Origin: Candidatus Bathyarchaeota archaeon
GTDB taxonomy: Archaea > Thermoproteota > Bathyarchaeia > Hecatellales > Hecatellaceae
Direction: 5' to 3'
DNA: 5,252 nt
Assembly (NCBI GenBank): GCA_030669485.1
Contig: DAOVDL010000051.1
Coordinates: 1-5,252 of the forward strand
Part shown: positions 1-4,172 of the stretch, one piece after another
How the letters are laid out: each line of letters starts with the position of its first letter
How positions within the stretch are numbered: position 1 is the stretch's first letter
Program-made: the position numbers and the translations under genes
Notes under the pieces: generated by a model
Told to the model about the DNA's origin: nothing
Seen by the model: the letters and a program-made list of their open reading frames with translations, nothing else
Databases searched by the model: none

Positions 1-294
1 GCAGATGTCATTGCGATAGATGAGATAGGCCCTATGGAACTCTTCTCTTTCAAGTTCAAGACATCTGTAGCAAGTGCTCTTGACAGCGGGAAGCCAGTTG
101 TTGGAACCATTCACTACAGAACACAGGATCCATTTGTGCAACACATAAGGTCACGAGGAGACATGACGATAATTGAGGTCACGTTGGAGAATCGTGAGAG
201 AATACCCTTGACTGTTGCAGACATGTTAAAGAAGATGCAGGCTGAAAAATTCCCACAAGAAAGTGGGCGGCATAAAAACTGGAAGAATACGTAA
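1..294 (+). CDS. THEP1-like nucleoside-triphosphatase, C-terminal part (5' end outside window)
   Basis: The gene enters the window already in frame at base 1 and ends at TAA 292-294, giving 97 visible residues. The visible part starts at the Walker B region, ADVIAIDEIGPMEL; DEIGPMEL is the hallmark of the THEP1/NTPase_1 family (Pfam NTPase_1; human NTPCR is a relative). Further family signs are the GTIHYR stretch around residues 43-48 and the VTLENRERIPL segment near residues 68-78. Family members are soluble P-loop enzymes of about 170-190 residues that slowly hydrolyse ATP, GTP and other NTPs in vitro; their cellular role is not settled. The Walker A loop should lie just upstream of the window, so I cannot check it. 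The last 15 or so residues are lysine- and asparagine-rich and look like a lineage-specific tail. An internal ATG at 34 is not the start, because the frame and homology continue upstream of it. Confidence 0.9.
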   Translation, partial: ADVIAIDEIGPMELFSFKFKTSVASALDSGKPVVGTIHYRTQDPFVQHIRSRGDMTIIEVTLENRERIPLTVADMLKKMQAEKFPQESGRHKNWKNT

Positions 295-309
295 AAAACC
301 TGTAAATAC

Positions 310-316
310 TTTAAAT
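310..316 (+). promoter_or_regulatory. TATA-like box for the helix-turn-helix gene
   Basis: TTTAAAT lies about 43-49 bases before the ATG at 359, in an AT-rich gap after the NTPase gene. Archaeal TATA boxes sit about 25 bases before the transcript start, so the leader would be about 20 bases. No ribosome binding site is visible in that leader, so initiation may rely on the short leader alone. The assignment is by position and composition only. Confidence 0.45.
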
Positions 317-358
317 GACTTACAATAGCGATATAGATTCAAATTGTGTTGAACTTAA

Positions 359-694
359 ATGAAGCATTACACTTCCTCCCAACTCGGCGAGATTTTGAAG
401 ATATCTAACGAAACAGTGAGAACCTGTATAGCCAGAGGAATCATCAAAGGGGTGAAAGACAGCAAGGGCTACTGGTCCATCCCCGAAAGCGAGGTACCGA
501 AGCTAAAAAAACATTTGAAAAGCAATCCGAAAGTTGCGAAAAAAGACGCCTCTAAACAGCCTGTAGTGTATCTATGTCCCGCCGCTAAAGAGATAGAGCC
601 AGGTTTATACCAGTGTCCAAAGGCAGATTGGCTGGTAATAAGGGATACCGCCAGAATCTGTGTCTTATGCAACCAACACCGCATAACTTGGTAA
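359..694 (+). CDS. Small helix-turn-helix protein with a four-cysteine C-terminus, function unknown
   Basis: This 111-residue soluble protein was not recognised as a named gene. Residues 4-47 look like an excisionase/MerR-type winged helix (HTH_17-like): YTSSQLGEILKISNETVR forms the two-helix reader, then come the basic turn ARGIIKG and the wing GYWSIPESEV. A lysine-rich linker (about 48-66) leads to a C-terminal part with C73, C86, C101 and C104 plus H107, spaced C-x12-C-x14-C-x2-C. That pattern could bind zinc or another metal, which is inference. ATG 359 is the only possible upstream start, because an in-frame TAA lies directly before it at 356-358. No ribosome binding site is visible. It sits alone between the NTPase gene on the same strand and the convergent M42 peptidase gene, with its own TATA-like box. 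A role as a sequence-specific regulator is plausible but unproven; no target is evident. Confidence 0.8.
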   Translation: MKHYTSSQLGEILKISNETVRTCIARGIIKGVKDSKGYWSIPESEVPKLKKHLKSNPKVAKKDASKQPVVYLCPAAKEIEPGLYQCPKADWLVIRDTARICVLCNQHRITW

Positions 695-760
695 TGGAAC
701 TATTCAGCTTTTGAAGTCGTATTCCTATGATTTTACATGTTGAATAATCTGTTAGCCCAC
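695..760. other. Convergent gap between the helix-turn-helix gene and the M42 peptidase gene
   Basis: This 66-base stretch separates two genes that end toward each other. It is AT-rich but has no strong hairpin followed by a T run on either strand, so I mark no terminator. CTGTTAG at 749-755 repeats seven bases of the inverted-repeat arm near the peptidase promoter, which may be coincidence. Confidence 0.5.
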
Positions 761-1822
761 CTAGGATAAGTTCAGAGTTTTTATTCGTTTTAGTGCCTCT
801 GTAACTAGTTTTACACTGTTTTCAACATCTCTCAAGTCAATTATCGCGCTGGGGCCATGTATGTATCTCGCTGGGATATATACTGCTCCACTTGGCACAC
901 CTATTTTCGAAATGTAGATTGTAGCTGCATCACTCATACCTTTCTCGCCGACCTCTATTTGATACGGGATCTTCGCCTCTTTGGCAGACTTCGTTAACCA
1001 TTTGAATACACGGTTACTTGTAATCAAGCCTCGCCCACTTGCCTCCACTATATTTATGACTGGACCTGCACCTACACGCACATCTGCCTCATCTGTCTTT
1101 AAATCAGGGGTGTCTGTCGCTGTAGTTACATCCAAAGCGATTCCCACATCAGGGTCAATCTCGTAAGCAGATGTGCGAGCACCTTTAAGCCCTACCTCTT
1201 CTTGAGTTGTGAAAACCCCGTAAAGCGTAAAATCATCATGAAATCTTTTCATAACCTCAATCAACGCTAGACATCCAACTCGGTCATCTAAAGCCTTGCC
1301 TGCCACAGTGTTTTCGTTTCCTAAGAGTGCCAGCTTCCTATCGAAAAGCACTGGATCCCCAACTCTAACTCCTAAAGCTTCAGTCTCTTCCACATCCTTT
1401 GCACCAATATCGATGTACATATCAGAATGTTCTACAACTTTCTTTCTCTCTTCCTCCTTTAGAAGGTGGGGAGGCTTTGAGCTGATTACTCCTACTATTG
1501 GCTTGGATTTCGTATACACAATTACCTGCTGACTTGGTAAGATCCTTTCATCGAATCCACCTATCATAGCAAACTTGATAAATCCGCTTTTAGTGATTCT
1601 CTTAACCATAAATCCAACTTCATCCATATGCGCGGTCAACATAACTTTCGGCTTGCCAGTTCCTTTCCTTGAAACAAGATTTCCGATCCTGTCAACTCGG
1701 ATCTCATCAACATGCCCAGATAACTCTGCTTTAATAATATCTCTAACCTGTTTTTCCATCCCCGAAATACCTGGAGCTCCAACCAGCTTCGATAACATGT
1801 CTGTTAATTGTTTTAATGACAA
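761..1822 (-). CDS. M42 family (TET-type) metallo-aminopeptidase
   Basis: This 353-residue protein has the usual length and full motif set of peptidase family M42, which includes archaeal TET aminopeptidases and FrvX/YsdC-like proteins once called endoglucanase M. These cytosolic enzymes use two metal ions and form hollow dodecamers that trim peptides released by larger proteases. Expected metal ligands are present: H65 in AHMDEVG, D179 in KALDDR, E209 in TTQEEVG, D231 in ALDVT and H322 in RYIHGP. D67 and E208 are the expected catalytic residues. Residues of roughly 68-165 should form the PDZ-like oligomerisation domain. The start is TTG at 1822, backed by a near-perfect AGGTGA ribosome binding site six bases upstream; the next ATG is codon 9. 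It follows tfb on the same strand after a 97-base gap that holds its own promoter. Specificity (Glu/Asp, Leu or Lys type) cannot be read from sequence alone. Frv/Tet naming would be a guess, so no symbol is given. Confidence 0.95.
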   Translation of the reverse strand: MSLKQLTDMLSKLVGAPGISGMEKQVRDIIKAELSGHVDEIRVDRIGNLVSRKGTGKPKVMLTAHMDEVGFMVKRITKSGFIKFAMIGGFDERILPSQQVIVYTKSKPIVGVISSKPPHLLKEEERKKVVEHSDMYIDIGAKDVEETEALGVRVGDPVLFDRKLALLGNENTVAGKALDDRVGCLALIEVMKRFHDDFTLYGVFTTQEEVGLKGARTSAYEIDPDVGIALDVTTATDTPDLKTDEADVRVGAGPVINIVEASGRGLITSNRVFKWLTKSAKEAKIPYQIEVGEKGMSDAATIYISKIGVPSGAVYIPARYIHGPSAIIDLRDVENSVKLVTEALKRIKTLNLS

Positions 1823-1828
1823 CTTCAG

Positions 1829-1834
1829 TCACCT
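1829..1834 (-). promoter_or_regulatory. Ribosome binding site fixing the TTG start of the M42 peptidase
   Basis: On the minus strand AGGTGA lies six bases before TTG 1822. It matches the core of GGAGGTGATC, the complement of the archaeal 16S rRNA 3' end, and supports the TTG over the ATG at codon 9. Confidence 0.75.
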
Positions 1835-1850
1835 ATGTCAAGGTACCCTA

Positions 1851-1913
1851 TACTGTTAGTGGTTTTTAAAAGATATTTTTATAATTTTTGAAGAAGAACT
1901 ATTTCTAACAGTA
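1851..1913. repeat. Nine-base inverted repeat flanking the M42 peptidase promoter
   Basis: TACTGTTAG at 1851-1859 and its exact reverse complement CTAACAGTA at 1905-1913 bracket the 45-base AT-rich stretch that holds both candidate TATA boxes. The arms do not extend further. The left arm would lie near the transcript start and the right arm upstream of the TATA box, an arrangement that could suit a regulator binding both sides. A nine-base match at this distance is also expected by chance once or twice in a window of this size. Confidence 0.35.
1876..1884 (-). promoter_or_regulatory. TATA-like box for the M42 peptidase gene
   Basis: The minus strand reads TTATAAAAA here, in the AT-rich gap between tfb and the peptidase gene. 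A start of transcription about 25 bases downstream (near 1854) would give a leader of about 30 bases containing the AGGTGA site. A second candidate, TTTTAAAAA at about 1863-1871, would give a leader of about 19 bases that still contains the site. I cannot choose between them from sequence. Confidence 0.5.
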
Positions 1914-1918
1914 AAATC

Positions 1919-2869
1919 TTATAGTTTGACCTTTATCTCTAAGCGTTCCATAAGTTCTTTATATCGATTTCTTATGGTCACCTCTGTTACATTAGCTACA
2001 ACGGCAACCTCTCTCTGTGTTCTTCGATCCCCCGCAAGAGCCGAGGCGATGTATGTAGCCGCAGCAGCAATGCCCGTTGGACCACGGCCACTCGTAAGCC
2101 GGAGGCCGTTTGCCCTATCAAGAATCATCGCAGCCACAATCTCCGCCTTCCCCATAACAAAGAGTTGGTTGGAGAATTTGGAGACGTATTTCGCAGCGAA
2201 GGCAGGAGGAATAAACTCATCTAACTCTTTCGCCAGAAATCTGTAACAACGTCCAATTTCTTTCTTATTTACTGATGTTACGTGAGCTAACTCATCGAGT
2301 GTGCGGGGCAGACTACATTTCCTGCAGGACATATAGATAGCTGCTGCAGCTATGCCATGTATGGATCTGCCTCGTATCAGCCGTTTCTTAACCGCTTTCC
2401 TATAGTAGACTGCAGCAGTTTCGAGTATACTCTTAGGTAGGTTCAATGCTGACGAGATCTTGCTCATCTCAGAGAGAGCAAAAGCAAGGTTTCTCTCAGA
2501 GGCATCTGCAACGCGTATACGTCGTTGCCACTTTCTTAACATGAAGACTTGGTTCATCTGAACTGGAGAGAGATCTTTCCCACATGTGTCCCGGTTATGC
2601 CAGTCTATGAGCGTTGACAACCCTTTATCATGAATTGTATACGTCATAGGTGCTCCAACTCGTGTTCTCTTCAATCTCTGCTCATCGTCGAAGGCTCTCC
2701 ACTCAGGACCAGTGCTAGCTATCTTATCGTCGACAACGTAGCCACACTCCATACAGACAAGTTCACCCTGATCAAAATCATTCATTAATCTAGTTGCCCC
2801 ACATTCGGGGCATACTACCTTTTTCAAAGTCGAGGATACTGCTTTTTTGGCCAAAGTATTACCTCTCAT
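1919..2869 (-). CDS. tfb: Transcription initiation factor B (TFB, TFIIB homologue)
   Basis: TFB is the archaeal general transcription factor. It binds the TBP-TATA complex, reads the BRE next to the TATA box and recruits RNA polymerase. The protein (316 residues from the ATG) has the normal layout and length. The N-terminal zinc ribbon has C20, C23, C39 and C42. The B-reader/linker region (about 54-80) contains GPEWRAF and RTRVGAPMT. Two cyclin-like repeats follow at about 123-213 and 217-308. The second repeat ends in the helix-turn-helix [17 protein letters not shown], which contacts the BRE. No key element is missing. The ATG at 2869 overlaps the gar1 stop (ATGA), suggesting translational coupling. 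An alternative start is TTG at 2854 (311 residues), which has GAGGT six bases upstream. The five extra residues lie outside any domain, so function does not decide between them. It is probably cotranscribed with gar1, and as an essential factor is probably expressed constitutively. Confidence 0.97.
   Translation of the reverse strand: MRGNTLAKKAVSSTLKKVVCPECGATRLMNDFDQGELVCMECGYVVDDKIASTGPEWRAFDDEQRLKRTRVGAPMTYTIHDKGLSTLIDWHNRDTCGKDLSPVQMNQVFMLRKWQRRIRVADASERNLAFALSEMSKISSALNLPKSILETAAVYYRKAVKKRLIRGRSIHGIAAAAIYMSCRKCSLPRTLDELAHVTSVNKKEIGRCYRFLAKELDEFIPPAFAAKYVSKFSNQLFVMGKAEIVAAMILDRANGLRLTSGRGPTGIAAAATYIASALAGDRRTQREVAVVANVTEVTIRNRYKELMERLEIKVKL
2861..2866 (-). promoter_or_regulatory. Possible ribosome binding site for an alternative TTG start of tfb
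   Basis: The minus strand reads AGAGGT immediately after the overlapping ATG, six bases before TTG 2854. This is the same site-to-start spacing as in the M42 peptidase gene. It would make TFB five residues shorter. The ATGA overlap favours the ATG and the binding site favours the TTG. Confidence 0.4.
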
Positions 2870-3111
2870 CTCTTCTTCCCAGATTTTTCAAATAGGAAAA
2901 GTGTCTGCTTAACGAGTTTCTCAGATTTTTGTATCTGAGGCTTTACGGAAACATAGGCGGATGATACCGGCCCAAAAACATCGAAGACAACGCCTACCTT
3001 TTTCATCTCACTGTCGAAAACTCTGGCTCCAACTCGAGTGGGATCAAGGGATCTAACGATCATATTCTTTGTAGATGCTGAAATATGTTGCACCTTCCCA
3101 AGCCGCTTCAA
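2866..3111 (-). CDS. gar1: Gar1-like subunit of the H/ACA RNA-guided pseudouridine synthase
   Basis: Archaeal Gar1 binds Cbf5 in the H/ACA ribonucleoprotein and helps load and release rRNA during guided pseudouridylation. The small beta-barrel fold is marked by KRLGKV at the N-terminus, GARVFD and [22 protein letters not shown] in the middle (the latter holding the family's DVFGPV core), and a basic tail ending GKKR. I chose TTG 3111 (81 residues) because it begins MKRLGKV, where archaeal Gar1 proteins usually begin, and because GGGTGG lies five or so bases upstream. GTG at 3132 would add seven residues (MVPLGGN) without a visible ribosome binding site. The stop codon overlaps the tfb ATG by ATGA, so the two genes probably form one transcript. 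Gar1 next to TFB is a familiar pairing in archaeal genomes. The protein is far shorter than eukaryotic Gar1 because it lacks the glycine/arginine-rich tails. Confidence 0.9.
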   Translation of the reverse strand: MKRLGKVQHISASTKNMIVRSLDPTRVGARVFDSEMKKVGVVFDVFGPVSSAYVSVKPQIQKSEKLVKQTLFLFEKSGKKR

Positions 3112-3116
3112 GTTGC

Positions 3117-3121
3117 CACCC
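3117..3121 (-). promoter_or_regulatory. Ribosome binding site supporting the TTG start of gar1
   Basis: The minus strand reads GGGTGG ending five bases before TTG 3111, close to the GGTGA core. It lies inside the coding sequence if the upstream GTG 3132 were used. Confidence 0.45.
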
Positions 3122-3172
3122 AGAGGAACCACCAGAAGCTTTGTAACAGAAAAAGAACAACTAAACTTTACA

Positions 3173-3179
3173 TTTAAAC
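3173..3179 (-). promoter_or_regulatory. TATA-like box of the gar1-tfb unit
   Basis: The minus strand reads GTTTAAA, preceded by AGAAAT, a purine-rich stretch placed like a BRE. Transcription would start near 3150, leaving a leader of about 39 bases to TTG 3111 or 18 to GTG 3132. It lies in the 193-base gap between SRP19 and gar1. Confidence 0.5.
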
Positions 3180-3190
3180 ATTTCTAATCT

Positions 3191-3218
3191 AAAGATGTTT
3201 TAAGCGCTCCACATCTCT
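3191..3218 (-). other. Small hairpin in the SRP19-gar1 gap
   Basis: On the minus strand AGAGATGT and ACATCTTT pair over eight positions (one G-U) around a 12-base loop containing the palindrome AGCGCT. It lies between the end of SRP19 and the gar1 TATA box. No run of T follows, so it is not a convincing terminator, and no known RNA family was recognised. Confidence 0.25.
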
Positions 3219-3270
3219 GCATCAACTAAATCCTACAAAAACAGTTACTGAAGTGTTTGGTCTGAATGCC

Positions 3271-3279
3271 TTTTATAGC
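3271..3279 (-). promoter_or_regulatory. Second TATA-like box in the SRP19-gar1 gap
   Basis: The minus strand reads GCTATAAAA, a strong TATA-type match about 26-34 bases after the SRP19 stop. Transcription would start near 3250, so it would give gar1 a leader of well over 100 bases or drive a short RNA ending before the gar1 promoter. No BRE-like stretch is obvious in front of it. Function is unproven. Confidence 0.35.
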
Positions 3280-3304
3280 TGCATGTTGTTGATTAGATCG
3301 CGGT

Positions 3305-3604
3305 TTAATTCTTTCTCCGACTTCTAAGTGCGACAATCTTTCTAGCCAGGGTTCTTAAAGTTTCGTTTTTAGAGCCAGCTCGGTCGAGGATTACATACCC
3401 TGATTTCTCCCACCAGTTTTTAGGGTAATGGGCATCACTTCTCAACTCGGGGTTAAGCTTCAGAGCCTTAGCTGCATCGAAGATCTCTTGAACTAAAGGA
3501 GAATCCAATGCTATTTTTTTTGGAAGATGTCTTCCATCACTTTCAGTCTTAGAAGCATCTAAATACACAGGCCAAACGATAAACCTGTTCTTAAGTTTCC
3601 TCAC
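3305..3604 (-). CDS. srp19: Signal recognition particle 19 kDa subunit (SRP19)
   Basis: SRP19 binds helices 6 and 8 of the archaeal 7S RNA and prepares it for SRP54, which delivers secretory and membrane proteins to the translocon. The 99-residue length fits the archaeal family. Motifs in order are VWPVYLDASKT (10-20), the GRHLPK segment (24-29) that contacts the RNA tetraloop, PLVQEIFDAAKALKLNP (36-52), and YPKNWWEKSGYVIL (60-73). The tail is strongly basic and ends in RSRRKN. The start is GTG at 3604; GGGTG lies seven bases upstream of it. It follows rpS8e by 47 bases on the same strand and is probably cotranscribed with it, a pairing seen in other archaea. All landmark residues are present and no disruption is seen. 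Confidence 0.95.
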   Translation of the reverse strand: MRKLKNRFIVWPVYLDASKTESDGRHLPKKIALDSPLVQEIFDAAKALKLNPELRSDAHYPKNWWEKSGYVILDRAGSKNETLRTLARKIVALRSRRKN

Positions 3605-3611
3605 TTGAATA

Positions 3612-3616
3612 CACCC
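3612..3616 (-). promoter_or_regulatory. Ribosome binding site for the GTG start of SRP19
   Basis: The minus strand reads GGGTG seven bases before GTG 3604. No ATG is available near the conserved VWPVYLD block, so the GTG is the sensible start. Confidence 0.6.
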
Positions 3617-3651
3617 TTGGAGAGAAGCTTGGTTTCCCTCTGCAGGGCTAC

Positions 3652-4050
3652 CTAACTGTGTTTAGGCTTCGCCTCTAGGATTACTGCGTTGATAACACCA
3701 TTCTGTCCAGGTCTGGACGTAACTTTTACAAGTCCATGCTCTGTTTCGAGTAAAGTACCCTTCGTGATTATTCCCCTTCGATTGTAATCTACGTTGGCTG
3801 GATTTTTAGCAACTCTTAAGATCTTCGATGTGCAGGTCTTGCCGGTCTTGAGATCTGACAGTTGAGCAGTGTTCCCTGAGTAGAGTAAGACCTTAACTCC
3901 CCCGCCTCTCATCCTTCTTTTGGCACGATAGTTTTCTTCCAACGTGGTCTCAGTGGCGGGGCTTCCTTTCTCATATTTGCGTCTCCCTCGGTATGGCGTC
4001 TTCCTTCCGCCTGAGGGCTTTCTCCGATGGAGATCCGAATGCCAAGCCAT
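3652..4050 (-). CDS. rps8e: 30S ribosomal protein S8e
   Basis: S8e is a small-subunit ribosomal protein shared by archaea and eukaryotes and absent from bacteria. From ATG 4050 the protein has 132 residues, a normal archaeal length. It starts MAWHSDLHRRKPSGGRK; the RKPSGGR block is the family's N-terminal signature. RMRGGGVKV, NPANVDYNRRGIITKG and TSRPGQNGVINAVIL are the conserved core stretches. An upstream ATG at 4056 would add only MF. I prefer 4050 because GGAAGTG sits seven bases before it but only one base before 4056, and because the family normally begins near this residue. The gene heads a minus-strand unit with SRP19 and is divergent from thiC. It is strongly basic, as expected for an rRNA-binding protein. 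It is probably highly expressed. Confidence 0.96.
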   Translation of the reverse strand: MAWHSDLHRRKPSGGRKTPYRGRRKYEKGSPATETTLEENYRAKRRMRGGGVKVLLYSGNTAQLSDLKTGKTCTSKILRVAKNPANVDYNRRGIITKGTLLETEHGLVKVTSRPGQNGVINAVILEAKPKHS

Positions 4051-4057
4051 AAACATA

Positions 4058-4064
4058 CACTTCC
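4058..4064 (-). promoter_or_regulatory. Ribosome binding site deciding the rpS8e start
   Basis: The minus strand reads GGAAGTG, one mismatch from GGAGGTG. It ends seven bases before ATG 4050 and one base before ATG 4056, so it supports the shorter protein. Confidence 0.6.
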
Positions 4065-4100
4065 ATACAGTTTAACTGGTTTCTAACATACCTCTCGAAC

Positions 4101-4107
4101 TATTTAA
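4101..4107 (-). promoter_or_regulatory. TATA-like box of the rpS8e-SRP19 unit
   Basis: The minus strand reads TTAAATA about 50 bases before ATG 4050, which predicts a transcript start near 4079 and a leader of about 29 bases containing GGAAGTG. A nearby TTATAAT reading (about 4113-4119) and a TTTTAAA (about 4129-4135) are alternatives in the same divergent gap. Confidence 0.4.
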
Positions 4108-4126
4108 TGATTATAATTCCGACAAC

Positions 4127-4135
4127 CTTTAAAAT
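4127..4135 (+). promoter_or_regulatory. TATA-like box of the thiC-family gene
   Basis: CTTTAAAAT lies about 38-46 bases before TTG 4173. It predicts a transcript start near 4155-4157, just before the GGTGA site. The alternative TATAATT at 4112-4118 would give a leader of about 33 bases. The leader is too short for a TPP riboswitch. Confidence 0.4.
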
Positions 4136-4157
4136 AGGAGCGCCCCTCTAAGCCTTC

Positions 4158-4162
4158 GGTGA
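4158..4162 (+). promoter_or_regulatory. Ribosome binding site of the thiC-family gene
   Basis: GGTGA lies 10 bases before TTG 4173, 16 before TTG 4179 and 19 before ATG 4182. The spacing is long even for the first but unworkable for the ATG. Confidence 0.45.
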
Positions 4163-4172
4163 CAACTTTATC

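Noticed and set aside
469..684. Open frame on the minus strand inside the helix-turn-helix gene
   Set aside because: It lies wholly antisense to a better-supported gene, has no ribosome binding site and its translation resembles no protein family.
695..760. Bidirectional terminator in the convergent gap
   Set aside because: No stem followed by a T run is present on either strand; only short T stretches are seen.
981..1859. Three plus-strand open frames opposite the M42 peptidase (981-1166, 1296-1532, 1575-1859)
   Set aside because: They are antisense to a gene with a complete motif set, and their serine- and threonine-rich translations are what the reverse strand of a coding region gives.
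1926..2246. Plus-strand open frame opposite the 3' part of tfb
   Set aside because: It is antisense to the conserved second cyclin repeat of TFB and has no independent support.
3180..3250. C/D-box or H/ACA guide RNA in the SRP19-gar1 gap
   Set aside because: A GTTGATGC stretch faintly resembles a C box on the minus strand, but no CUGA D box pairs with it. The hairpin also lacks the kink-turn and ACA placement of archaeal H/ACA RNAs.
4127..4172. TPP riboswitch ahead of the thiC-family gene
   Set aside because: The leader is only about 15-40 bases and lacks the conserved CUGAGA core, so there is no room for the aptamer.
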